Assembly (NCBI GenBank): GCA_034659475.1
Contig: JAYEHK010000009.1
Span: forward strand, 1-26,510
From: JAYEHK01 sp034659475
Lineage (GTDB): Bacteria; Bacillota; Syntrophomonadia; Syntrophomonadales; Syntrophomonadaceae
Reading direction: 5' to 3'
Length of the DNA: 26,510 bases
Part shown: positions 15,545-24,315 of the stretch, in pieces
Position numbering within the stretch: the first letter of the stretch is position 1
Layout: each line of letters opens with the position of its first letter
Made by a program: the position numbers and the translations under genes
The notes under the pieces: model-generated
Told to the model about the DNA's origin: nothing
The model's input: the letters and a program-made list of their open reading frames with translations, nothing else
Databases searched by the model: none

Positions 15545-15793
15545 TTCATTGGTGGTTGTGCCGTGCGAACATGGAGGGTTAATTAGAAAATAGGATTTTT
15601 TTAACGCAGATTCACGCTGATGTCCGCTGATTAACGCTGTTCTTTTTTATAATATATAAAACAGCGTTCATCTGCGGTAATCAGCGTATATCAGCGTCCT
15701 AAGTCACGACCGTAGGGAGTATCCGTGGTATCCGCAGGATGCGTTAAAATCGTTCCCTTCCCCGGTTGCACACTGATTTTCATAGGTTGTTGT
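15545..15793 (-). repeat. Modular palindromic repeat, copy B (inverted relative to copy A)
   Basis: Read on the minus strand, 15793-15577 follows copy A (10501-10695) closely: the ATGAAAATCAGTGTGCAACC block, GGGAACGATTTTAACGC, then the GCTGAT-rich palindrome and AAATCCTATTTTCTAATTAACC. Copy B has about 46 extra bases (15697-15742) between the two parts, which are the CGACCG-YAGGGAGTATC module seen separately at 10439-10480. A second partial copy of the first block (CATGTTCGCACGGCACAACC) lies at 15550-15572. With the metA remnant and the tandem repeat this fills the gap between 15275 and 15872. An upstream patch at 15795-15870 has an open minus frame vaguely like an aminotransferase tail, too weak to call. 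Confidence 0.75.
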
Positions 15794-15871
15794 GGCCTGC
15801 GGTCATGGTGAGTTCCACTGCGAAAGCCCTCAAATCTTCCAGTTTGCTTTCGGGGCTTATGCTTATCCTGA

Positions 15872-17161
15872 TTACGTCTTATGCCCCTTTAACAAAGGAT
15901 AGTTCACCCAGTTTACGCCAGGATGTGTGCTTAAAAATGTTGCAAGTTTAAGCGCATTTTCACAGTGTCTCTCCATTCTTACATGCAATGTCTCCAATCC
16001 CAGATGAAACAGGAACGCGCTGAATGGACTCATTGTGGTCCCGAAGTCTCTTAGCAGCTGCACCCTTGCTTTGGTAATATAGGCAGCATTCCCGAAATCC
16101 TTTACATACTGAATCCCATGATAGCTAGGATCAGATTCAACCAGTTCAGGATACTTACCATTGTCCCAGTTGAATGTCCCGCCATCTATGATCACACCTC
16201 CAACACTGGTTGCATGTCCGTCTGTGTATTTTGTAGCGGAATGAATAACAATATCAGCCCCCTGTTCAAAAGGCCTGCAAAGTATCGCTGTAGCCAGTGT
16301 GTTATCAACGATGAATGGGACATCCATAGCTTTGGCAGCTGTACTGAATTTCTCAAAGTCAAGAATATTCAAACCTGGATTACCGATAGTCTCTGCAAAT
16401 ATAGCCTTTGTATTCTTGTTTGCAGCAGCGACGATTTCATCATAATCCGCCTCTGGTTCTATGAAGGTAACCTCAATGCCCAGCTTTTTTAAGGTGACAG
16501 CAAACAGATTATACGTTCCTCCATAAATTGTTGAAGCTGCGATGAGATGATCCCCTGCTTTAGGTGCTAAATAGACATAAACAATACCACTAAGTCCTAA
16601 AACGATAACCGAGTACAGCAAAATCTGCTGCCACATAGCGCTGCCGGTAAGCACGGCATCATTGCCTTTATAAGCCCAATAAAATGGAATCCAATAGAAA
16701 AACATCTGCCATTTGTCACCCAGCAGTTCTATCGCAGCAACGGATGCTGCCATTGGCAGCATAAGCATTTTGATATTACCTGTAGCATTGATAATATCAT
16801 CATTATTCAGTCCCTCAATGAATCCTACAAGAAGACTTATAATAGTTGATACGAATACGATTACCAATATCTGCAATATATTAATGTTGCCAAATCCTGT
16901 TATCCAAACCAGAACTGCTGTTCCATAGATTGGCAGCAATGCACCAATTATACTCTTGCCAAAATCTTTCAGATAGGAAACTTGAGCTGGATTTTCACCT
17001 TCAATCAATGCTAGATTTACGGTTGTATCATTTATGCTCGGTGTAAGTAGATTGATACCAATGGCAAAAAGTATTGGGAAAGCAATAATAACTACTGCTA
17101 AAAAGTCTCTTATGTTCACCTTTATATCTCTTAAAAATATGGCCCATATTTTTTTAATCAT
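15872..17161 (-). pseudogene. ABC-2 permease fused in frame to a truncated metY-like gene
   Basis: One open frame of 429 residues joins two unrelated proteins. Residues 1 to about 200 are an ABC-2 type permease: MIKKIWAIFLRDIKVNIRDF, a first membrane helix, a short external segment (VNLALIEGENPAQVSYLKDF) that is much shorter than the usual 100 or more residues, then several helices. Near IVYVYLAPK (about 16565) it changes to O-acetylhomoserine sulfhydrylase: KAGDHLIAASTIYGGTYNLF, then FAETIGNPGLNILDFE, FIVDNTLATAILCRPFEQGA and the PLP-lysine motif VIHSATKYTDGH. It ends at PLLKGHKT, where the intact enzyme would continue for roughly 80 residues; about 100 N-terminal residues are also missing. 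Both halves therefore look non-functional as annotated. The ATG at 17161 follows AGGAGG by six bases. A working fusion is very unlikely on biochemical grounds. Confidence 0.8.
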
Positions 17162-17178
17162 CACGATCCTCCTTCACA

Positions 17179-17616
17179 TTATACTTTTAAGGTATTTTTG
17201 AATCGTTTATCAGCAATGAGGAATAGTAGTGTTCCAGTAGCCAAGAAACCTAATGAAGCCATTAGGGTGTAGCTCGTATCTCTATTTGCTAAAATGGTTT
17301 CTTTAAAACCTTGAATCAATGGATAGGTAGGTATGATTTTGATCCATACAGGTTCCCAGCTGGGAATGAAATAGGCGATATTGGGTAAAAACATTGCAAT
17401 CATAAGCAGATAAATCGCGCCAAATGCCTGCACCATATTTTTGTAAAAGCTTGTAACTACCAACCCTAATGATGAAGCAAATTTGCTTACAAATTCTTCC
17501 GGTACAGCAAATAGTACAACGGCCAACAGGATAACAGCCATAACCAACTCTACATAGAAATAGTATCCCCGTGAGGATAATCTGAGCTCTTTCACAAAAC
17601 TATGCCATAATTTCAT
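17179..17616 (-). pseudogene. ABC-2 permease, internally shortened
   Basis: A 145-residue frame starting MKLWHSFVKELRLSSRGYYF, the first permease of the exporter whose ATPase overlaps it upstream. The first membrane helix (about 20-40) ends in LFAVPEEFVSK. The sequence then passes almost at once to late helices (FGAIYLLMIAMFLPNIAYFI and TLMASLGFLATGTLLFLIA). ABC-2 permeases of this type are normally about 350-400 residues, with a large external domain and six helices, so an in-frame deletion of the centre is likely. The frame is intact, so a short functional protein cannot be excluded, but its neighbours are clearly broken. The ATG at 17616 is used; it lies inside the end of the ATPase frame. 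The next permease starts 17 bases further on. Confidence 0.65.
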
Positions 17617-18235
17617 GTTGACCAAGCTCCCTTCCAGTTACCGTGATGAAAATTTTTTCCAATGTTGCCTCCTTGGTATGCATCGTCTGAATTTCGTATT
17701 TGCCCATAATTTCCTGCAGATGTCTGATATTATCTTCTTGTATCGTTGATAAGGATTCCTTTATATTCTCCCCATCTTTGATATACTCAACTTCAACTAG
17801 TTTATCGCCATATTGAAGTTTAAGATTCCTTGGTGAATCAATCAGCTTGATTTCTCCGTCAATAATAAAAGCAACACGATCACACAGTTCTTCTGCAATA
17901 TACATGTTATGTGTTGTTAAAAACACTGTAACGCCTTTTTCGTTTTCGGCCTTGATAATGTCTTTAATCTCCGCCGCTATAGCCGGATCAAGACCTGTTA
18001 TGGGTTCATCCAGGAACCAAAGAGTTGGATAATTGATCATAGATCTGACAAAAGTTAATCGATGCTTGATACCTTTGGAAAACTCCCCTGCCCTGATTTT
18101 TGCCTTATCTCCAAGGCCCACTAATTCTAATAATTCTTCCGGTTCACGGGTCTTAACATCGAATAATTTTCTGTAAAAATCCAGATTTTCTTTTGCACTC
18201 ATCTTGGAATACACATTTGATTGTTCAAAGGACAT
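17600..18235 (-). pseudogene. ABC transporter ATPase lacking its N-terminus (no Walker A)
   Basis: This frame is the C-terminal 211 residues of a NatA/CcmA-like ABC ATPase. It begins at the Q-loop (SFEQSNVYSKMSAKENLDFY), followed by the signature GEFSKGIKHRL, Walker B TLWFLDEP, the D-loop (GLDPA) and the switch histidine in LTTHNM. The first roughly 80 residues with the Walker A P-loop are absent: a TAA stop stands directly before the first ATG (18235) and the sequence upstream, up to a palindrome at 18286, is unrelated. Without Walker A it cannot bind ATP in the normal way. It overlaps the first permease and belonged to a three-gene exporter operon. Confidence 0.85.
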
Positions 18236-18285
18236 TTACAGTAACTTTTTATGAACTCCCAATGTTAATAATAACGACATAATGA

Positions 18286-18315
18286 GGGGGCAACCTATTA
18301 TAATAGACTGCCCCC
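18286..18315. repeat. 30-base near-perfect palindrome
   Basis: GGGGGCA (18286-18292) and TGCCCCC (18309-18315) flank CTATTATAATAG (18295-18306), itself a perfect palindrome; only two bases on each side of the core do not pair. It lies between the ABC and catalase remnants, exactly where the 5' part of the ATPase is lost. It has no T-run, so a protein-binding site or the scar of a mobile element is as likely as a terminator. Confidence 0.6.
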
Positions 18316-18372
18316 ATTAATTTACGAACCCCAGATATTACATTTTGAATGTTTTTTTATTGAGACTCCTAA

Positions 18373-19609
18373 CTATGCCAAAGTTCGAACGGACTTTTCC
18401 CGGTCCCATTGGCGTGTTTTGGCTGCAGTAAGAAATGCATATATGTCATTGGTATCCACAACGCCTGCATCTTGTATGACGTTTGCTATATTTAAAAGTG
18501 CTTGCCCCCCCTTGTCGACGGCAATTGCTTTTAGATGACCAAAAGCATCTCGGACAAAATCAATCGCTGCGCTTTCCATTGACATTGCCTTGCTTCCTTC
18601 ATCAGAAAGGATGACAGCAACTGCATCAAATAGCACCGAAGGGGTACCAGTCAATTGACCATCCGTTAACATTATTGAGCCATCAGCAAGCTTTATTGCC
18701 CCCACTTTGGGCGCAATGATTTTTACAGTTGCTCCCTCATCAGTCACGGCTTTTTTTACATTCTCGATCACAGTTCCGTCTGAACCATCTGTGACCAAAA
18801 TACCAATTGCCCGTCCCGTGAGCGAGTCTTTCATCTTGCCGATGAGTTGCAATGAGGGAGAAACCGGCATGTCCTGCAAAGGTGCTTCAAGGCAAGGTGC
18901 ATCGGGCATTTGACTAAGTCCAAGACCCGCACAGACTCGATTAGCAAGTGCTTCCTCGATATGTCGCAGATGACTGACGATCGCTTCCCGCACGTGCATG
19001 TGTTCAACCTTGGAAAGCTCAAAAACCAACGCTGAAGCGATGTGTGCCTGCTCATACGTGGTTTGGCTAAGATAAAACTGACGTGCCTGACTTAACTGTT
19101 TCATCCCAAACGGTAGATTGTAAACCAAGCTTAGGACGCCAGTGAAATTTTACAAAAGTTGATTCTCCGGCTTCGTTAATCAGGCGAAAACTATGCACCC
19201 CAAAGCCTTCAATCATCTGCAGCGAACGCGGTATTATTCGATCAGACATAATCCACATCACCATATGCATGGATTCTGGTGTAAGCGAAATGAAATCCCA
19301 GAACGTATCATGTGCGGTTGCCGATTGTGGAAAGCCCCGATCAGGCTCCATTTTTACGGCATGGATCAGATCGGGAAATTTGATGGCATCCTGGATAAAA
19401 AATGCCGGAATGTTGTTACCGACCAGGTCCCAGTTCCCTTCCTTTGTGTAAAATTTTACGGCAAATCCACGTACGTCACGAGGAGTGTCTACCGAACCGG
19501 TACCTCCTGCAACAGTCGATAAACGAGTAAAAACAAGGGTTTTCTCCCCTACCTCGGTAAGTATCTTGGCTGTTGTGTATTGTTTTAACGAGTCAGTGAG
19601 TTCGAAAAA
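18373..19609 (-). pseudogene. katE: Large catalase (katE-like), 5'-truncated and internally deleted
   Basis: Two pieces of a clade-2 large-subunit catalase, the heme enzyme that splits hydrogen peroxide. The first piece (19609 to about 19090) begins in mid-protein at FELTDSLKQYTTAK and includes STVAGGTGSVDTPRDVRGFA, GNWDLVGNN (active-site Asn), FFIQDAIKFPD and WRPKLGLQSTVWDE. The frame then shifts, and the second piece (SQARQFYLSQTTYEQ to the stop at 18373) gives the linker and the flavodoxin/class I amidotransferase-like C-terminal domain of HPII-type catalases. The N-terminus with the catalytic His and the middle with the heme-ligand Tyr are missing: roughly 300 residues lost at the junction near 19085-19110. 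A TGA lies just before the first codon. Clearly a dead gene. Confidence 0.9.
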
Positions 19610-19653
19610 ATTTCAAATTATTTTTGTTTAGCAAGAAAGTAGATGTTGAATGG

Positions 19654-19723
19654 CCGATGATACGGATCTACTAACTGATTACGAGGTAAGGCATGCTCCT
19701 TACCTCGTAACGTTTTTCATCGG
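19654..19723. repeat. Nested inverted repeat with a 13-base perfect stem
   Basis: TTACGAGGTAAGG (19679-19691) and CCTTACCTCGTAA (19698-19710) form a perfect stem with a 6-base loop CATGCT, followed on the plus strand by CGTTTTT. Outer arms CCGATGA (19654-19660) and TCATCGG (19717-19723) enclose it. The T-run suits a plus-strand terminator, yet no plus-strand gene is present upstream; on the minus strand it lies downstream of the amino-acid permease. It may be a terminator of a lost gene or an element end next to the catalase 5' break. Confidence 0.6.
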
Positions 19724-19827
19724 TGCTTTTGTTCTGCGCACATGCTAGATTCCACAGTTAAAATACAATTATAGGTGCGTTTGAATACAAAAACATCTAT
19801 TGGGTAAACTACCTTCGTCTGCTATCT

Positions 19828-21183
19828 TTATAGCTTCTCTGGTTCCTTTTCTTTGGAATAAAAGGCCCCTATGATCATTACAATGAAAAACACGATGAGG
19901 TAAGCTACAACTGCCATCCGATGTGAAAAACATGCTGCTACCATCATGAATATACTCCCAAAAATCGCCAATGTAGGCATAATGAAACGTTTGAAAGCGG
20001 ATAAGTCCGTTTCTTTTATCATTAACATAATAAAAATAGGAATGTATAGTGCATAAATAGTTACGATCGGAAGCTCTGACGAATCAAAACAGAAGAAACC
20101 AAACCAAGAAGTAAGGTTTGCACCATAGAAGAATAACAACCAAAAGCCACACAACAATAAGCCAAAAATAGACGAATTTGTGGGCATATTGGTAACCTCA
20201 TCAATCTGTTGGAACATCCTAGCATTAGGTCCTTGATTTCTGACTGCTATTGAATAAATACCTCTGGTACAACCAAGCATCAGACCGTTTAATGTACCCA
20301 GACACGAAATGATTACAAACACAAAGATCAATGTTCCACCAAGGCTTGAGAATATCGTTTCAAAAGCAACTTTTGCACCGGTTTCACCCCCGGCCATCAA
20401 CGTTTCGTTCGTAACCGCACCTGCCAGACCAATATAGTACAGAATGTATACTATCATTACTGTAAAGGAACCAACGACTAATGCAATGGGAAGATTCTTT
20501 TTCGAGTCTTTCAGCTCAGCATTGATACTGGTCGCAATAATCCAGCCTTCATAGGCAAATGATGTGGCAACAACTGCTGTAAATAAAGCAGTTGCGGTGT
20601 TAACCTCTGTAACTACAGTCGTAAAATTCTGTACGATCATACCGCTGTTCAGACCGACAACTGTACCTATTACTGCCATTAACAATAAAGGGATCAATTT
20701 AATTACGGTCGTTGCCACCTGGAACTTACCTGCCAAGATAGGAGATAATGAATTTATTGCATAGCTTACGATAAGAAAAAATGCTGCTATTGTCATACAT
20801 TCTCCGCCGGTAATGTCCCAGCCAAATAGTACCGCTGTATAACGAGCAGATACCCATGCCAGAACAGAAGTCAACGTGGGATAATAAATCAGGGCCATAA
20901 ACCAGCCGACATAATATCCGTATTTTTTACCCATTGTTGCTTCGGCATAGTCTACGATTCCATTAACGCGCTCGTATCTGGTTGCCATCACGGAAAATGT
21001 ATAGGCACAAGCAATCATAATAACGCCGCCAATAACCCATGATAAAATCCCCAGTGGCAGATTTCCACCTGTTGCAGTTAGAACTTTTTCAGCCTTGAAG
21101 AAAACACCACTACCAATTACAATCCCTACCACCATAGCAATTGCAGTCAATAGTCCGTACTTCTTAGTTAACTCAGTCCCCAA
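19828..21183 (-). CDS. APC-family amino-acid permease
   Basis: A 451-residue integral membrane protein with about 12 hydrophobic helices, of the amino acid-polyamine-organocation superfamily and closest in look to the SteT/LAT-like exchangers. The first helix has the family motif VVGIVIGSGVFFK (residues 18-30) with the unwound G-S-G segment that binds the substrate amino group, and the cytosolic ELKDSKKNLP segment follows helix 6. It should import or exchange an amino acid across the cytoplasmic membrane; the substrate cannot be read from the sequence. The start is TTG at 21183, seven bases after AGGAG; no ATG is near. It appears intact, unlike the catalase remnant downstream. The gap to the preceding gene is 103 bases, so it may have its own promoter. 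Confidence 0.9.
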   Translation of the reverse strand: MGTELTKKYGLLTAIAMVVGIVIGSGVFFKAEKVLTATGGNLPLGILSWVIGGVIMIACAYTFSVMATRYERVNGIVDYAEATMGKKYGYYVGWFMALIYYPTLTSVLAWVSARYTAVLFGWDITGGECMTIAAFFLIVSYAINSLSPILAGKFQVATTVIKLIPLLLMAVIGTVVGLNSGMIVQNFTTVVTEVNTATALFTAVVATSFAYEGWIIATSINAELKDSKKNLPIALVVGSFTVMIVYILYYIGLAGAVTNETLMAGGETGAKVAFETIFSSLGGTLIFVFVIISCLGTLNGLMLGCTRGIYSIAVRNQGPNARMFQQIDEVTNMPTNSSIFGLLLCGFWLLFFYGANLTSWFGFFCFDSSELPIVTIYALYIPIFIMLMIKETDLSAFKRFIMPTLAIFGSIFMMVAACFSHRMAVVAYLIVFFIVMIIGAFYSKEKEPEKL

Positions 21184-21286
21184 ATTACCTCTCCTTCTTT
21201 CTTACAATAATTGCATTTACTAGTTTAGCAGATTTTTTGTAAGAATGATGTAATTTTTGTTGCAATATATCATATAAACGTAAAAA

Positions 21287-22315
21287 TCATCTAACAGCTA
21301 CTATTAAATTTCTATTTATTGACTGGTCAACTCTATGCAAGTAATTATTATATGGTGATTCATTTAAGACTTTAATTCCATTTCCCTCTAACGCCACTGC
21401 AACATCGTTATACTTCATTGTGAATTCATTATATGATAAAACAATACTCCCTTTTGTTTTCAAAACATGCTGCCAGGCAGGTATTGCTTCCTTTAATAGC
21501 TCAAGTGGACTTCTTGACATGGTTGATTCTTTATCACTTTTACTTCCATGTTGAACACCATAAGGTAAGTCGCAAATGATAATGTCACACGATTTTTTCT
21601 TCATAAGAAGATTTGCTTTCCTTGTATCCGCGTTAAATAACTGGAATGTTTGAACATTGCCAGCATTAAAATCAGTCTTTTCAGCTGCAGCTGTTAAATT
21701 AAATATATTAGCTATCTTCCTGGCATTTGTATCAGACTGCTTTGATTTTTGAGCCTTATGTTTATATTTCCCTTCCTGTAAAAATCTAACAACATAGGTT
21801 TGAATTTCTTGGACCCATTGTTCATTAATTTCTATTCCCTTAACATCAAAACCCCTAATGAAACCTTCATACAAGGTAGTTCCCTTACCACACATGGGGT
21901 CAAACAAAGTAATCTTATCACTGCCTGTCTTGCATGCACTAAGTGCAAGATTTACCATAAGCCTTGTAAATTGCTCATTTGTTTTACCATTATATTTTAG
22001 AATTTGAACCATGCTTTCAGGGAATGTATGGAAATCCGGCACCACAATCGGTCTTAAAAGTCCACCTTCGACTATTTCAAATAATGCATAATAAATTGAT
22101 GAAAATCCTAAAGCTCTATAATCTTCTTCTTTAAGTGCTTTTTCTGTACTAAAACATATCGAATGTGGAACCCCGATAATTCCCTCTTCAATTTCACCAA
22201 TTTCCATATCATAAATACCGGAAATCGCTTTCAGCTCCGAGGCAGCAATCCTAAGTGCGGTATCAAAATAAATGCGATTATGTCCTGGATTTGCAAGTAT
22301 TACGTATCTATTCAT
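21287..22315 (-). CDS. TRM11-like SAM-dependent methyltransferase
   Basis: A 342-residue protein with a C-terminal Rossmann methyltransferase domain related to the TRM11/N2-guanosine and N6-adenine methyltransferase group. Motif I is LFDPMCGKGTTLYEG (about residues 138-152) and the catalytic D-L-P-Y is at 249-252 in ICDLPYGVQHG. The N-terminal 120 residues (MNRYVILANPGHNRIYFDTA) form a separate domain without an evident THUMP motif. RNA is the likely substrate, from the family; DNA cannot be excluded. The ATG at 22315 lies 29 bases after the oadB stop, so it is probably the last gene of the decarboxylase operon, with no obvious functional tie. Confidence 0.8.
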   Translation of the reverse strand: MNRYVILANPGHNRIYFDTALRIAASELKAISGIYDMEIGEIEEGIIGVPHSICFSTEKALKEEDYRALGFSSIYYALFEIVEGGLLRPIVVPDFHTFPESMVQILKYNGKTNEQFTRLMVNLALSACKTGSDKITLFDPMCGKGTTLYEGFIRGFDVKGIEINEQWVQEIQTYVVRFLQEGKYKHKAQKSKQSDTNARKIANIFNLTAAAEKTDFNAGNVQTFQLFNADTRKANLLMKKKSCDIIICDLPYGVQHGSKSDKESTMSRSPLELLKEAIPAWQHVLKTKGSIVLSYNEFTMKYNDVAVALEGNGIKVLNESPYNNYLHRVDQSINRNLIVAVR

Positions 22316-22344
22316 AAAAATATAATCCTCTCTTGCTATTTTTA

Positions 22345-23493
22345 CTACCCAAACATGGTCAAAAGGAAGCCCGCAGCCACAGCTGACCCTATAACCCCAG
22401 CAACATTTGCCCCCATGGCATGCATAAGCAGGTGATTGGCGGGATTGGCCTTTTGTCCCTCCACCTGTGAGACCCTCGCAGCCATAGGAACTGCAGAAAC
22501 ACCCGCTGAACCAATAAGAGGATTAATCTTGCCGCCTGACAGCCAGCACATGAGTTTACCCAACAGCAAGCCACCCAAAGTGCTAAACATAAACGCCATC
22601 AGCCCCAAAGCAATGATCTTAAGGGTTTCAGGCCTTAGAAATATTTCCGCATTAGCCGTAGCACCTACAGTGGTTCCAAGAAATATCGTCACGATATTGA
22701 TTAGTGCGTTTTGTACAGTATCATTGAGCCGTTCCACAACACCGGATTCTTTGAAGAGATTACCCAGCATCAACATGCCGATAAGAGGCGCAACCGAGGG
22801 AAGCAGCAAACAAATCACAACCGTTACGACGATAGGAAATACGATTCGTTCAAGCTTAGAAACTTCTCTAAGCTGTACCATTTCAATCTCTCTTTCCTTT
22901 TTAGTAGTGAAAAGCCGCATGATAGGCGGTTGAATCATGGGTATTAGTGCCATATAGGAATATGCTGCAATAGCAATGGCTGGAAGTAATGCAGGCGCAA
23001 GTTTCGCCGCCAAATAGATGGCGGTTGGACCGTCAGCCCCTCCGATGATTGCTATAGCTGCTGCATCCAAAGGATTGAAACCCATTATATTTGCAATAAC
23101 AAAGGCAACGTAAATACCCAGCTGTGCTGCCGCTCCTAGAAATAGACTCGAAGGCCTTGCAATCAAAGGGCCAAAATCAGTCATGGCACCAATTCCTAAG
23201 AATATTAAGGAAGGATAAATCCCCAGCTTTACTCCCTGATACAGATAATAAAGAAGTCCTCCTGGTTCGGAATGATCACCAGGTGGTGGCGCCATAAGGT
23301 TTGCCATAGGCAGATTCGCCAGAAGTACACCAAACGCAATAGGCAAAAGCAGTAAAGGTTCATACTTTTTCACAATTGCCAGATAAATCAGTATTCCTGC
23401 TACACAAATCATGACTAATTGCTGCCAGGTCATGGCTACAAAGCCTGAATTGTTCCAAATTTTTAAGAGTGTATCAACAAAAGATAAAGACAT
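22345..23493 (-). CDS. oadB: Na+-translocating decarboxylase subunit beta (OadB family)
   Basis: A 382-residue membrane protein that couples decarboxylation of carboxybiotin to export of sodium ions. It shows the family features: many hydrophobic helices, GPPGDHSEPGG-like early loop (residues 73-80 region), MGFNPLDAAAIAIIGGADGP with the conserved Asp of the ion path, TAIYLAAKLAP, and the C-terminal GGKINPLIGSAGVSAVPMAA. The ATG at 23493 is preferred to 23499 because it leaves about seven bases after the G-run GGGGGGG. It follows the biotin carrier gene by 15 bases. Related subunits serve oxaloacetate, methylmalonyl-CoA and glutaconyl-CoA decarboxylases, so the substrate is set by the alpha subunit. 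Confidence 0.93.
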   Translation of the reverse strand: MSLSFVDTLLKIWNNSGFVAMTWQQLVMICVAGILIYLAIVKKYEPLLLLPIAFGVLLANLPMANLMAPPPGDHSEPGGLLYYLYQGVKLGIYPSLIFLGIGAMTDFGPLIARPSSLFLGAAAQLGIYVAFVIANIMGFNPLDAAAIAIIGGADGPTAIYLAAKLAPALLPAIAIAAYSYMALIPMIQPPIMRLFTTKKEREIEMVQLREVSKLERIVFPIVVTVVICLLLPSVAPLIGMLMLGNLFKESGVVERLNDTVQNALINIVTIFLGTTVGATANAEIFLRPETLKIIALGLMAFMFSTLGGLLLGKLMCWLSGGKINPLIGSAGVSAVPMAARVSQVEGQKANPANHLLMHAMGANVAGVIGSAVAAGFLLTMFG

Positions 23494-23508
23494 TATCATT
23501 CCCCCCCA

Positions 23509-23904
23509 CTACTGCAGCGCAAGAAGGATGTCCCCTGTTGATACAGACGCTCCTTTAGCAACGTTAATCTGCGAGACCACACCATCTCTGGGAGCAGTAA
23601 TTTCAGTTTCCATTTTCATAGCTTCAAGAATAAACAAAACATCACCCTTTTTCACTGAAGCACCCTGATGCACATTCACAGCTAAGATGGTACCTGGCAT
23701 TGGTGCTTTCAGCGGATCGCCAGAGACAACTTCATCCCCAACTTCCGGTTGCACAGATGCCATTGGGATTACAGAATCAGCGTTCACCGGTACAGCTTTA
23801 TATTCAGATACTATAGCAACTTGAGTAGTCTTCACAACACTCGCTTGTCCCTTTTCAACTTCAACTTCATAATTTTTATCATTGATCGTTACAATGTATT
23901 TCAT
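23509..23904 (-). CDS. Biotin carboxyl carrier protein of the decarboxylase (gamma/GcdC-like)
   Basis: A 131-residue protein that carries the carboxyl group on biotin between the carboxyltransferase (OadA) and the membrane subunit (OadB). The N-terminal part (MKYIVTINDKNYEVEVEKG) is a small beta domain, then comes an Ala/Pro/Val-rich flexible linker, and the C-terminal 75 residues are a biotinyl domain with the biotin lysine Lys97 in EAMKMET. In enterobacterial OadA this domain is fused to the alpha subunit; here it is a separate gene. The ATG at 23904 lies eight bases after AGGAGG, whereas the ATG at 23910 would be too close. Confidence 0.93.
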   Translation of the reverse strand: MKYIVTINDKNYEVEVEKGQASVVKTTQVAIVSEYKAVPVNADSVIPMASVQPEVGDEVVSGDPLKAPMPGTILAVNVHQGASVKKGDVLFILEAMKMETEITAPRDGVVSQINVAKGASVSTGDILLALQ

Positions 23905-23940
23905 TTCCATTTCCTCCTCTTATAGTAGGATTTGAATTTA

Positions 23941-24303
23941 TTAATCAATTGCCTTGATCATCTTGAATTGCAGCTCGCACAAAGGAATTTGAGACTCATC
24001 GCTGACAATCGCCATAATCATTGCAGCCGTTTTTTCGTCAACACCCAATAGCTTTAATTCACCTGCAGAGCGTCCTTCGCTAATTATTTCAGGTCCTTCC
24101 ATTATATTTACTGTTTCTTCCTTAGCCAAAATATATCTTGTATCTATTGCATTGGTTTTGACGGAATCTAGTTTATTTTTATGTGCCATGAAATATCCGA
24201 TAACTAAAGACTGCAACATTATCAATAAACTCACCAGAATCAGTACTAAAAACACAACAGCCAAACCAGTCATAGATACCAACAAGCTATCCATTAAAGT
24301 CAT
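23941..24303 (-). CDS. oadG: Decarboxylase subunit OadG-like
   Basis: A 120-residue protein with one N-terminal membrane helix (about 12-38, LAVVFLVLILVSLLIMLQSL) and a cytosolic tail, as in OadG/MmdD, the small subunit that holds the decarboxylase complex together. The tail segment GVDEKTAAMIMAIVSDES resembles the helix found in clostridial members that ends in a conserved pattern M-A-I-V-S. The ATG at 24303 lies five bases after GGAGGG and 12 bases after the oadA stop. Confidence 0.85.
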   Translation of the reverse strand: MTLMDSLLVSMTGLAVVFLVLILVSLLIMLQSLVIGYFMAHKNKLDSVKTNAIDTRYILAKEETVNIMEGPEIISEGRSAGELKLLGVDEKTAAMIMAIVSDESQIPLCELQFKMIKAID

Positions 24304-24315
24304 AGATACCCTCCT

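Noticed and set aside
15795..15870. Possible aminotransferase tail (ISISPESKLEDLRAF) upstream of copy B of the repeat
   Set aside because: It is only about 25 codons, has no flanking support, and the resemblance to PLP-enzyme C-termini is too loose.
19067..19128. Programmed ribosomal frameshift linking the two catalase frames
   Set aside because: There is no slippery site with a structure, and about 300 residues of the enzyme between the two pieces are missing, so deletion explains the frame change.
19193..19522. Plus-strand open frame of 109 codons opposite the catalase remnant
   Set aside because: It is a shadow of the minus-strand catalase sequence, whose conserved motifs decide the coding strand.
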